Positions 17,736 through 25,798 of a stretch of 64,000 nucleotides of DNA are shown piece after piece. The DNA is from Streptomyces venezuelae. Lineage in GTDB: Bacteria; Actinomycetota; Actinomycetes; Streptomycetales; Streptomycetaceae. The translations under genes were made by a program, and so were the position numbers. Location of the stretch: positions 5,046,001 through 5,110,000 of the forward strand of contig NZ_CP029193.1 in the NCBI RefSeq assembly GCF_008642355.1, in the 5' to 3' direction. Position 1 is the stretch's first letter. Each line of letters starts with the position of its first letter. The notes below the pieces were generated by a model that saw only the letters and a list, made by a program, of their open reading frames with translations, was not told the origin of the DNA and ran no database searches.

Positions 17736-18845
17736 ATGAGCCCCCGAGCCGGCCGAGCCGCCGACACCACATCCGCCCCCGAGGGTGCGGACTCCACGCT
17801 CGCCTTCGTGGAGAGCCCGGTGCAGCTCCTGAACGTCCTGGAGTGGGCGCACGCGGCGCATGCGACCGGTCCGGCCGGGGGACTCACCGTCGTCGTCCTC
17901 TCCCCGAACGACCCCATGACGCGAGGCCAGCTGCGCCGCATGGCGCAGCTCGCCCGCGACGAGGGCGTCGAAGTCCGCTGGGAGGAGGCGCGCGGCGGCG
18001 CGTCGGCGCCCTTCCACACGGTGGGCGGCCTCGCGGGCGCCCTGCGGCGGGCCGACCGGGTCGTCATCGGCGACCCGTTCTCCCGCTACGTACAACTCAT
18101 GCTGACGATCACCCGGGCCCGCTCCCTGGTCGTCGTCGACGACGGCACGGCCACGATGGAGTTCATCGCCCAGCTGGCCCGCGGCGAGCGCCTCCAGCGC
18201 TGGCACCGCAAGGGCGGCCGTCCCGGCCCCCGCGACCTGCTCTTCGCCCCGGTCTCGGCGTCGGCGCGCCGCCGACTCACGCCGGGCGGTACGCGCACGG
18301 TGGAGGTCTTCTCCTCCATGCCGATCGACAGCGCACCGGACGGCGTGACGGTCACCGCCAACGCCTTCGCCTGGACCCGGGAGCGCTTCGGCCCTCCCCT
18401 CCTCACCCGCGGCTCCGACCTGGTCGGCACGTCCTTGGTGGAGACGGGCGTGGTCGACCCCGACCGCTACGTCGAAGCGGTCATCGCCCTCTCCCGCGCC
18501 CACGGCGCGACCCGCTACTTCGCGCACCGCCGCGAGAGCGCGGAGAAACTCCACCGGCTCGCGGTCGAGACGGGCCTCCAGGTGGTCCGCCCCGACCTCC
18601 CCCTGGAACTCATCGCCCGCCGCGGCCCCATCGGCCGTACGATCCTCAGCTTCCCCTCGACCGTCGTCCACACCCTGCCCCTGGCCCTCGCGGGCACGGA
18701 GGTCAAGGTGGCGGTCTGCGACATCGACCCGGCGTGGCTCACGGAGACGGCGTCCCCGCGCGCCCAGGGCTTCCTGTCGGGCGTGACGGGCACGGCTCGC
18801 GACGTCCACCGCCTGACATCCGTACGCCACACGGCACCGGCGTGA
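17736..18845 (+). CDS. Putative sialyl/polysialyltransferase-like glycosyltransferase
   Basis: A 369-residue soluble protein. It starts LAFVESPVQLLNVLEWAHAA, similar to the opening of GT52/polysialyltransferase-type GT-B enzymes. It has an acidic-Gly motif VVVDDGTATMEF near residue 135 and, near 285-310, LELIARRGPIGRTILSFPST, resembling the CMP-binding serine motif. The usual His-Pro is replaced by FAHRRESAEKL. It is the last gene of the rightward operon after neuB. The function is inferred from these weak motifs and context. It could alternatively be a transferase for a different sugar. Confidence 0.65.
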   Translation: MSPRAGRAADTTSAPEGADSTLAFVESPVQLLNVLEWAHAAHATGPAGGLTVVVLSPNDPMTRGQLRRMAQLARDEGVEVRWEEARGGASAPFHTVGGLAGALRRADRVVIGDPFSRYVQLMLTITRARSLVVVDDGTATMEFIAQLARGERLQRWHRKGGRPGPRDLLFAPVSASARRRLTPGGTRTVEVFSSMPIDSAPDGVTVTANAFAWTRERFGPPLLTRGSDLVGTSLVETGVVDPDRYVEAVIALSRAHGATRYFAHRRESAEKLHRLAVETGLQVVRPDLPLELIARRGPIGRTILSFPSTVVHTLPLALAGTEVKVAVCDIDPAWLTETASPRAQGFLSGVTGTARDVHRLTSVRHTAPA

Positions 18846-18848
18846 CGC

Positions 18849-19295
18849 CTAGGGGGTGAACCTCTGGACGTACCGCCGCTGCCAGGGCGTCTCCACCGCG
18901 TGCCGGTCGTAGTGCTCCCGCACGTACGACACGGCCTCGGCCGCCGGCACCCCGTCGAGCACGGCGACGCAGGCGAGGGCCGTCCCGGTCCGCCCGCGCC
19001 CACCCCCGCAGGCGACCTCGACCCGCTCCCCGGCGGCCCGGTCCCACACCTCGCGCAGCACCTTCCGCGCGAGCTCCCGGTCGCTCGGCAACCGGAAGTC
19101 CGGCCACGGCAGCCACCGGGTCTCCCAGGCCACTTCGGGCGGCTGCTTTCCCAGCAGATACACCCCGAAGTCGGGCACGTCCCCGTCGGGCAACGGATGC
19201 CGGAGCCCCCGCCCCCGGACGAGTCGCCCGGAGGGCAGCCGCAGGACTCCTGCGGCTGCGCTCTCCCATGTACGTGTCTCACCGCTCGTGGTCAT
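18849..19295 (-). CDS. Protein-tyrosine-phosphatase-like protein
   Basis: A 148-residue protein with the phosphatase signature C-x5-R-T in VACGGGRGRTGTALACVAVL (about residues 92-111). His before the Cys is replaced by Ala. A general-acid Asp may sit in the PWPDF loop near residue 66. It is cytoplasmic with no signal peptide. It ends 3 bases from the convergent glycosyltransferase gene and lies 9 bases downstream of the MFS gene on the same strand, so it may be read through from it. Whether it controls capsule synthesis, as tyrosine phosphatases do elsewhere, is speculation. Confidence 0.75.
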   Translation of the reverse strand: MTTSGETRTWESAAAGVLRLPSGRLVRGRGLRHPLPDGDVPDFGVYLLGKQPPEVAWETRWLPWPDFRLPSDRELARKVLREVWDRAAGERVEVACGGGRGRTGTALACVAVLDGVPAAEAVSYVREHYDRHAVETPWQRRYVQRFTP

Positions 19296-19304
19296 GCCTG
19301 GAGG

Positions 19305-20741
19305 CTAGGCGACCGCCGCGACCGGCACGTTCCCTTTCGTCGTGCGGAGCCCGAAGGCGCTGATCAGCGCGGCGAGCAGGACGGCGGCCACCGGTACCCA
19401 GAGCGCGGCCCGGTAGCCGTCCAGGAGGTCCGGGGGCGAACCCGACGCGGTCGCCGCGACGTTGACCGCCGTGACCGTCGAAAGACCCAGCGCGGCGCCG
19501 AACTGGAACGACGTGTAGAGCAGCGCACCCGCGACGCCCTGCTCGTCCTCGGCCACGCCTTCCGTGGCCACGATGGTCAGCGGGCCGTACGCGAGGGAGA
19601 AGGCGACGCCGACGGCGATCAGGCTCGGCAGCATCATCGCGTACGTCCAGTCGGCGCCGAGCGGCAGGAACAGCGCGTACGCCGACGCGGCGAGCAGCAG
19701 CCCGCCGAAGATCACCCGCTGGTTGCCGAAGCGACCGACCAGCCGGGGGGTCAGGACGGGGGAGAGGACGGCGTCGACGCCGAGGACGAGCATCGCGAAA
19801 CTGGTCTGCAGCGTCGACCAGTCCCGCAGTTCCCGCAGATACAGCACCACCAGGAACTGGAAGCCGAAGAAGCCCGCGGCGAAGAGCAGCCCCGAGAGGT
19901 TGGCGCGGACCAGCGGACCGCACCGCAGAAGGCCGAGCCGTATCAGCGGGGCCGCCGCGCGGCGCTCGACCGCGACGAACACGGCCAGTAGGACGAGTCC
20001 CGCTCCGACGGTGAGCGCGGTCCACGCGAACCCGGCGTGCGTGGCGCGCTCCACGCCGAGGACGAGCAGCACGATGGCGGTGGTGATCGCGACCCCGCCC
20101 GCCACGTCGACACGCCGCTCCGGCCTCTCCGGGCGCGGCGACTCCGGCACGACGGCGAGGGCGGCGAGCAGGATCACGGCGGAGAGCACGACGGGCGCGA
20201 AGAACACCCAGCGCCAGCCCACCGAGGTGAGCAGACCGCCGACGACCAGGCCGACCGAGAAACCGCCGGCCGCGGTGCCGGAGTAGAAGAGCAGCGCCTT
20301 GTTGCGCCGCGGACCTTCCGCGAACCCGGTGGTGATGACGGAGAGCCCGGCCGGGGTCATGAACGCCGCGGCGACGCCCGTGACGAAGCGGGCGGCGATC
20401 AGCATCCACCCCTCCGTCGCCAGGCCGCCGAGCCCGGAGAAGAGCAGGAAGACGGAGAGCCAGAGGACGAACATCTGACGGCGCCCGAACAGGTCGGCCG
20501 CCCGCCCGCCGAGCAGCATGAAACCGCCGTACCCGAGGACGTAGGCGCTCATGACCCACTGCAGCGAGCCGGTGGACAGCCCGAGGTCGGCCCGGATGGA
20601 GGGGAGGGCGATGTTGAGCATCGCGACGTCGATGCCCTCCAGGAAGATCGCGCCGCAGAGGACGAGGAGGGTGCCCCACTCGCGGCCGGTGAAGGAGGTG
20701 CCGGGGGATTCGGGAGGGCGGGACGCAAGGTTCTGACTCAT
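19305..20741 (-). CDS. MFS transporter, DHA2/14-TM drug-efflux type
   Basis: A 478-residue exporter from ATG 20741. MFS motif A is seen in GGRAADLFGRRQMFVLWL, and the antiporter motif C region in ARFVTGVAAAFMTPAGLSVI. FLEGIDVAMLNIALPSI at the first helix is the DHA2 D1-type start. About 13-14 helices are visible. It is divergent from a LysR gene, a common drug-efflux pair. The substrate is unknown. The same-strand phosphatase gene follows 9 bases after its stop. Confidence 0.87.
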   Translation of the reverse strand: MSQNLASRPPESPGTSFTGREWGTLLVLCGAIFLEGIDVAMLNIALPSIRADLGLSTGSLQWVMSAYVLGYGGFMLLGGRAADLFGRRQMFVLWLSVFLLFSGLGGLATEGWMLIAARFVTGVAAAFMTPAGLSVITTGFAEGPRRNKALLFYSGTAAGGFSVGLVVGGLLTSVGWRWVFFAPVVLSAVILLAALAVVPESPRPERPERRVDVAGGVAITTAIVLLVLGVERATHAGFAWTALTVGAGLVLLAVFVAVERRAAAPLIRLGLLRCGPLVRANLSGLLFAAGFFGFQFLVVLYLRELRDWSTLQTSFAMLVLGVDAVLSPVLTPRLVGRFGNQRVIFGGLLLAASAYALFLPLGADWTYAMMLPSLIAVGVAFSLAYGPLTIVATEGVAEDEQGVAGALLYTSFQFGAALGLSTVTAVNVAATASGSPPDLLDGYRAALWVPVAAVLLAALISAFGLRTTKGNVPVAAVA

Positions 20742-20780
20742 GCGGCCACCCTCGGCGGGAGCGGGCGGACGGAACAACGG

Positions 20781-20798
20781 CGAACATCGCAACGTTCG
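20781..20798. promoter_or_regulatory. Dyad between MFS and LysR genes
   Basis: CGAAC-N8-GTTCG, a possible LysR-type regulator site in the divergent promoter region. Confidence 0.4.
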
Positions 20799-20841
20799 TT
20801 CAGCCAGGCTGACCGATCCGCAACGACCTGGGGGTACGTCG

Positions 20842-21741
20842 ATGGAGCGTGACGAACTGGAGTGCTTTCTCCTGCTCGCGGAGGAACTGCACTTCGGCCG
20901 CACGGCGGAGCGCATGCGGCTGTCCAGGGCCAGGGTGAGCCAGCTCGTACAACGCCTCGAACGCCGCGTAGGAGCACCGCTCTTCGTCCGCAGCAGCCGC
21001 GTGGTCGCCCTCACCGCGCTGGGCCGTCGGCTCCGCGCCGACCTCGAACCGCACCACCGTGCCATCGAGGCCGCCCTGGAGCGTGCCGTGGCCGCGGCAC
21101 GCGGCATCGACTCGGTGCTGCACGTGGGCTTCGCCAACCCCCTCACCGGTGAGATCGTGATGAAGACGACGGAGGCCCTGCGCGTCAGCCATCCCGGGAT
21201 CTCCGTGGAGGTCTGCGAGGTGCCGCTGGGTGATCCGTACGGGCCGCTGCGCAAGGGCGAGTTCGACGTGCAGCTCACCGAGTTCCCGGTACGGGAGGAC
21301 GACCTGGGCGGCGGCGCGGTGCTGCTCTCGGAGGACCGCGTGCTCGCCCTCCCGGCGACGCACCCCCTGGCGGCCAGGACCTCGGTGACCCTGGAGGACC
21401 TGGCGGAGGTCCCCCTCCTCACCATCGAGGGCCCGGTCCCCACGTACTGGCTGGACCACCACGCCCCCTCCCGCACCCCGAGCGGTCGCCCTGTCGCCCA
21501 CGGCCCCGCCGTGACGAACCTGCAGGAGGCGCTCACGCTGGTGGCGGCGGGGCGGGGCGCGTTCCCGGCACCGGCCCACACGGCGACGTACTTCGCCCGC
21601 CCCGGCATCACCTACGTCCCCTTCGCCGACGCGGAGCCGACGGGCTACGGCCTGGTGTGGCGGCTCGGCCACGAGACGGGGGCCGTGGCGGCGTTCGCGC
21701 GGACGGCATGGGACGTCACGGCGCGGGGAGTGCCCGCGTGA
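20842..21741 (+). CDS. LysR-family transcriptional regulator
   Basis: A 299-residue regulator. The N-terminal helix-turn-helix is ELECFLLLAEELHFGRTAER through LVQRLERRVGAPLFVRSSRV. The effector-binding domain fills the rest (VLHVGFANPLTGEI and TEFPVREDDL). ATG 20842 was chosen because it sits at the canonical distance before the HTH. It is divergent from the MFS exporter, its likely target, and the isochorismatase and GNAT genes follow on the same strand. Confidence 0.87.
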   Translation: MERDELECFLLLAEELHFGRTAERMRLSRARVSQLVQRLERRVGAPLFVRSSRVVALTALGRRLRADLEPHHRAIEAALERAVAAARGIDSVLHVGFANPLTGEIVMKTTEALRVSHPGISVEVCEVPLGDPYGPLRKGEFDVQLTEFPVREDDLGGGAVLLSEDRVLALPATHPLAARTSVTLEDLAEVPLLTIEGPVPTYWLDHHAPSRTPSGRPVAHGPAVTNLQEALTLVAAGRGAFPAPAHTATYFARPGITYVPFADAEPTGYGLVWRLGHETGAVAAFARTAWDVTARGVPA

Positions 21742-21770
21742 CCACTGGACATCGACGGAAGGAAGACACC

Positions 21771-22331
21771 ATGGCGAAGACCGCGCTCCTGGTGATGGAC
21801 GTCCAACGCGACGTCGTGGAGCTGGCGGACGACGGCTCGGGCTACCTGCCGCGACTGCGCACGGCGATCGACGCGGCACGGTCGGCGGGCATCCCGGTGA
21901 TCTACGTGGTGATGGGCCTGCGCCCGGACGTGCCGGACGCGGCCCGCTCCACGCGCATCATCCGCACCGTCGAGGAGGCGGGGCTGTTCACAGAGGGCGC
22001 CCGAGGCAGCGAGATCCACCCCGACGTCGCACCGCTGCCCGGCGAGACCGTGGTGACCAAGCGGCGGGCCGGCGCGTTCTCGGGCAACGACATGGACCTG
22101 GTCCTGCGCACCCACGACGTCGACCACCTGATCCTCACGGGCATCGCCACCAGCGGCGTAGTCCTGCACACAGCGTGCCGCGCGAACGACACGGACCTCC
22201 CCTTCACCGTCCTGTCGGACGCGTGCCTGGACCTGGACCCGGAGGTCCACCGCACCCTCACCGAAAAACTGTTCCCGCAGTGGGCGGAAGTCACGACGGC
22301 CGCGTCCTGGGCGGAGTCGATCGCCCGATGA
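21771..22331 (+). CDS. Isochorismatase-family cysteine hydrolase
   Basis: A 186-residue hydrolase. Asp in ALLVMDVQRDVVEL, Lys in VVTKRRAGAFSGNDMD and Cys in LILTGIATSGVVLHTACRA positions follow the family fold. The expected nucleophile Cys after TG(I/V)xT is replaced by GV (GIATSGVVLHT), with a Cys only further on, so amidase or isochorismatase activity is doubtful without testing. A GGAAGGA site precedes ATG 21771. Its stop overlaps the GNAT start (ATGA), so the two are coupled. Confidence 0.8.
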   Translation: MAKTALLVMDVQRDVVELADDGSGYLPRLRTAIDAARSAGIPVIYVVMGLRPDVPDAARSTRIIRTVEEAGLFTEGARGSEIHPDVAPLPGETVVTKRRAGAFSGNDMDLVLRTHDVDHLILTGIATSGVVLHTACRANDTDLPFTVLSDACLDLDPEVHRTLTEKLFPQWAEVTTAASWAESIAR

Positions 22332-22723
22332 TCACGTACGAATGGCGGGGCGCCTTCGAGGACCCCGAGGTCAACGCCCTGCACGCCGAGGGCTTCGGGC
22401 ACCCGGTGCTGGACATCGGGTGGCACGAGCAACTGCACGGGCACAGCCTCGGGTGGGTCTGCGCGCGGGACGAGGACGGGGCACTCGTCGGGTTCGTCAA
22501 CGTCGCCTGGGACGGCGGCGTACACGCGTTCGTCCTCGACACGGTCGTGGCGGGGCGGTGCCGGAGACAGGGGGTCGGCGCCGGACTCGTCGCCCGCGCG
22601 GCACAGGGCGCCCGGGACGCCCACTGCGAGTGGCTGCACGTCGACTTCGACGACGAACACCGAGACTTCTACCTGGAGGCGTGCGGGTTCCGGGAGACGG
22701 GGGCGGGGCTCATCGCGCTGTGA
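22328..22723 (+). CDS. GNAT-family N-acetyltransferase
   Basis: A 131-residue acyl-CoA-dependent acetyltransferase. The acetyl-CoA loop is RRQGVGAGLVARA at about residues 78-90, preceded by the strand FVLDTVVAGRC and followed by the usual FYLEACGFRETGAGL at the end. The substrate is unknown. Its start overlaps the isochorismatase stop. Confidence 0.85.
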   Translation: MITYEWRGAFEDPEVNALHAEGFGHPVLDIGWHEQLHGHSLGWVCARDEDGALVGFVNVAWDGGVHAFVLDTVVAGRCRRQGVGAGLVARAAQGARDAHCEWLHVDFDDEHRDFYLEACGFRETGAGLIAL

Positions 22724-23036
22724 GCCCGCTGGACGAGGCCCGCGTGCTCTTGACGGCACGTACGGGGAGCGAAACGGGTGTGACGGGCGGAACAGCGCAA
22801 ACCACCCCACTCGTGTTCTGCTGTATACCGCTGATCGCGTGGCCGCCCTCGCTGACAGCGGTCGCCCTCGCCTATTACAGGCGCCGGACGACGTACGCAT
22901 CCTCCGAGGCGGCCCAAGAATCTACCCATCCCGATCGGCGGCCATGCGCCACGAGGCCAGTAATTCTTCCCCTATCGGGCTGAACTTTTGTTGATCGTGG
23001 GTTAGTTGGCCGTTGCATCGCCTTACCCTTCAGAGG
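22724..23036. other. Intergenic region, 313 bases
   Basis: No convincing reading frame. A small GCCT-ATTAC-AGGC hairpin lies near 22870. The last 60 bases (CTGAACTTTTGTTGATCG...) are less GC-rich and likely hold the promoter of the amidohydrolase gene. Confidence 0.4.
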
Positions 23037-23048
23037 GTGAACCAACTG

Positions 23049-24290
23049 ATGTCCAGTGTGTCCGAAGAGGTGTCCGACGGCGTGCCCGGAGCGGAGTCCG
23101 CACTCGCGGCACCGCTCCCCGGCACGCTGCCCGAAGCGCTCCGTGCCGAACTGGTCGCCTTCCGTCGCGACCTGCACATGCACCCAGAGCTCGGCCACCA
23201 GGAGTTCCGTACGACCGCGGCCCTCAAGGCCCGCCTGGAGGAGGCGGGCCTCGAGCCCCGTGTCCTCGCCACCGGCACGGGGCTCATCTGTGACATCGGC
23301 CGGCCGTCCACCCGCCCCATGCTCGCCCTGCGCGCCGACATCGACGCGCTGCCCATCCCGGACACCAAGCTCGGCGTCCCGTACCGCTCGACCGTCCCCG
23401 ACCGCGCCCACGCCTGCGGCCACGACGTGCACACCACCGTCGTCCTCGGCGCCGGGCTCGTCCTCGCCGACCTCGCGGAGAAGGGGCAGCTGCCCTTTCC
23501 GGTGCGGTTGATCTTCCAGCCCGCCGAGGAGGTCCTGCCCGGCGGCGCCACCGACGCCATCGAGTCCGGCGCCCTCGAAGGCGTCGGCAGGATCATCGCC
23601 GTGCACTGCGACCCCCGGGTCGACGCGGGCCGCGTCGGCCTGCGGCACGGCCCCATCACCTCCGCCTGCGACCGCCTCGAGGTCTCGCTCGACGGACCCG
23701 GCGGGCACACCGCGCGCCCCCACCTCACCACGGACCTCGTCACCGCCGCCGCCAAGGTCGCCACCGACGTCCCCGCCCTGGTCTCCCGCAGGGCCGACGC
23801 CCGCTCCGGGCTCGTCGTGACCTGGGGCCGCATCGAGACGGGCCACGCCCCGAACGTCATCCCGCAGCACGCCGAGCTCTCGGGCACCGTGCGCTGCCTC
23901 GACCTGCGGGCCTGGCGGGACGCGCCCGACCTCGTGCACGGCGCCGTCCAGGAGGTCGCCGACCTCTACCGCGCGAAGTCCGAGATCAACTACATCCGCG
24001 GCGTGCCGCCCGTCGTCAACGACGCCACCGTCAGCGACCTGCTGCGCGACGCGATGGTCGAGCGGCGCGGCCTGCACTCCGTCGAGGACACCGAGCAGAG
24101 CCTCGGCGGCGAGGACTTCTCCTGGTACCTGGAGCGCGTGCCCGGCGCCATGGCCCGCCTCGGCGTGCGCCACCCGGGAGAGCGCACCGTCCGCGACCTC
24201 CACCAGGGCGACTTCGACGTCGACGAGACGGCGATCACCGCGGGCGTCGAACTCTTCACCGCCGCCGCGCTGTTGGACGCGATGCAGTAG
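23049..24290 (+). CDS. M20-family amidohydrolase (N-acyl amino acid/hippurate hydrolase type)
   Basis: A 413-residue metallopeptidase-fold hydrolase that cleaves N-acylated amino acids or similar amides. Metal ligands are visible in AHACGHDVHT and QPAEE (about residues 120-170) and HCDPRVDAGR. The late EQSLGGEDFSWYLE matches the family's C-terminal ligand motif. The dimerisation insert is DRLEVSLDGPGGHTARPH. ATG 23049 was chosen; GTG 23037 and TTG 23013 are in frame. It is followed by the first nucleoside-binding lipoprotein gene, which has its own operator. Confidence 0.88.
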   Translation: MSSVSEEVSDGVPGAESALAAPLPGTLPEALRAELVAFRRDLHMHPELGHQEFRTTAALKARLEEAGLEPRVLATGTGLICDIGRPSTRPMLALRADIDALPIPDTKLGVPYRSTVPDRAHACGHDVHTTVVLGAGLVLADLAEKGQLPFPVRLIFQPAEEVLPGGATDAIESGALEGVGRIIAVHCDPRVDAGRVGLRHGPITSACDRLEVSLDGPGGHTARPHLTTDLVTAAAKVATDVPALVSRRADARSGLVVTWGRIETGHAPNVIPQHAELSGTVRCLDLRAWRDAPDLVHGAVQEVADLYRAKSEINYIRGVPPVVNDATVSDLLRDAMVERRGLHSVEDTEQSLGGEDFSWYLERVPGAMARLGVRHPGERTVRDLHQGDFDVDETAITAGVELFTAAALLDAMQ

Positions 24291-24365
24291 AGGCACGACG
24301 TGGGCGACGTACGGGCCAAAAGCACGAAGAGGTAACGGCACCGCGGAAAACCGTTCCCTCGCCTT

Positions 24366-24379
24366 TCTACGCGCGTTAA
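24366..24379 (+). promoter_or_regulatory. Nucleoside-regulon palindrome before first BMP lipoprotein
   Basis: TCTACGCGCGTTAA matches the palindrome TCTACGCGCGTAGA at 12 of 14 positions. Its end overlaps TAATGT, a plausible -10. The GTG start is about 55 bases downstream. Beyond the site, GAAATCAGCGCCG is shared with the second BMP gene's leader. Confidence 0.65.
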
Positions 24380-24434
24380 TGTGCGCCGAAATCAGCGCCG
24401 TGCGCGGCGCGTTGGCGATCAAGGGGTGCTTCCT

Positions 24435-25556
24435 GTGCGTCGTCTCTCTTCGACATCCCGCAATTCCCGTACGTCCCGTACATCTCGCGCCACCACTCAC
24501 CTCACCGCCGCCGTCGCCGTCCTCGCCCTCGCGGCGGCCGGCTGCGGCAAGACGAGCAACGAGGCCTCGCAGGAAGACGGAGGCAAGGAGAACGGCCCCG
24601 CGGGCTCCTCGTACAAAGGCAAGGGCATCGGTCTCGCGTACGACATCGGGGGCCAGGGCGACCAGTCCTTCAACGACGCCGCATACGCGGGGTACAAAAA
24701 GGCCCGCGACGAGTTCAAGATCGGCGGCGTGGACATGGAGCCGGGCGACGGCGAGTCCAGCGCCGACAAGATCCAGCGCCTCGAACAGCTCGCCCGGCAG
24801 GGGTACGACCCGGTCATCGGCGTCGGCTTCGTCTACGCGCCCGCCGTCGAGGCCGCCGCCAAGAAGTTCCCCAAGACCACCTTCGGGATCATCGACGACA
24901 ACACCGTGAAGGCCGACAACGTCGCCGACCTCGTCTTCCACGAGGAACAGGGCTCCTATCTGGCGGGCGTCGCCGCCGCCAAGGCGAGCAAGGCCGAACA
25001 CGTCGGATTCGTCGGAGGCGTGGACATTCCGCTCATCCACAAATTCGAGGCCGGATTCGTGCAGGGCGTGAAATCCGTCGACCCCAAGATCAAGATCGAG
25101 AAGCGGTATCTGACCGAGAAACCCGAGGAGGGTGGATTCTCCAGCCCCGACAAGGGACAGAACGCGGCGAGCGGACAGATCGAGTCCGGCGCCGACGTGA
25201 TCTACCACGCGGCGGGGCTGTCCGGGCAGGGAGTCATTCAGGAGGCCGGCTCGCAGAAGAAGTGGGCCATCGGCGTCGACTCGGACCAGTACAAGCAGAA
25301 GGCCCTCGCCAAGTACAAGGACTACATCCTCGGCTCGGCGTTCAAGGACGTCGGCGGCGCCGTGTACGACCTCACGAAGTCCGTCGTCGAGGGCAGGCCG
25401 ATGACGGGCGAGCAGCGGTACGACCTGAAGTCGGGCCGCGTCGGGTTCTCCGACTCGAACCCGAAGTACACGGCGATGAAGGATGTCGTCGCCGCCGTGG
25501 AGAAGGCCGAGAAGGACATCGTCAGCGGCAAGGTGAAAGTCAAGATCGTTCCGTAG
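24435..25556 (+). CDS. BMP-family nucleoside-binding lipoprotein
   Basis: A 373-residue ABC-transporter solute-binding lipoprotein of the PnrA/BMP family. The signal peptide ends in LAAAGC at about residue 36. The mature domain has IGLAYDIGGQGDQSFNDAAY, VIGVGFVYAPAV, GFVGGVDIPLIHKFEAGF and IGVDSDQYKQ, typical of purine or pyrimidine nucleoside receptors. GTG 24435 is used, with AAGGGG 9 bases upstream. It is strongly similar to the next gene, a tandem duplication. It is preceded by a TCTACGCGCGT palindrome and followed by a hairpin, so it is probably a single-gene transcript. Confidence 0.9.
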   Translation: MRRLSSTSRNSRTSRTSRATTHLTAAVAVLALAAAGCGKTSNEASQEDGGKENGPAGSSYKGKGIGLAYDIGGQGDQSFNDAAYAGYKKARDEFKIGGVDMEPGDGESSADKIQRLEQLARQGYDPVIGVGFVYAPAVEAAAKKFPKTTFGIIDDNTVKADNVADLVFHEEQGSYLAGVAAAKASKAEHVGFVGGVDIPLIHKFEAGFVQGVKSVDPKIKIEKRYLTEKPEEGGFSSPDKGQNAASGQIESGADVIYHAAGLSGQGVIQEAGSQKKWAIGVDSDQYKQKALAKYKDYILGSAFKDVGGAVYDLTKSVVEGRPMTGEQRYDLKSGRVGFSDSNPKYTAMKDVVAAVEKAEKDIVSGKVKVKIVP

Positions 25557-25610
25557 CGCGCCGGTAGCGCACGGTCCGGGACGTTTTACGTAGTACTGCG
25601 TGTGGCGACT

Positions 25611-25636
25611 GGGCGCTCCCCATCTGGGGGGCGCCC
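25611..25636. terminator. Hairpin terminator after first BMP gene
   Basis: GGGCGCTCCCC-ATCT-GGGGGGCGCCC, an 11-bp stem with one T-G wobble, 55 bases after the stop. Confidence 0.65.
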
Positions 25637-25711
25637 ACCCGTCGTTCGGCCCCCCGACACCCGGTGGCCACAGCTCGATAACGGACCGGACAGAAGGGTT
25701 CTTATGTCAGG

Positions 25712-25725
25712 TCTACGCGCGTTAC
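25712..25725 (+). promoter_or_regulatory. Nucleoside-regulon palindrome before second BMP gene
   Basis: TCTACGCGCGTTAC matches TCTACGCGCGTAGA at 11 of 14 positions and overlaps a -10-like TACGCT. The 45 bases starting here match those starting at 24366 at all but seven positions, so promoter and gene were duplicated together. Confidence 0.65.
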
Positions 25726-25798
25726 GCTGCGGCGAAATCAGCGCCGGGTGAGGCGCTCGAACGTGCTTGTGCTTGCTTGTACTAAGGAGTTCGTCTCT

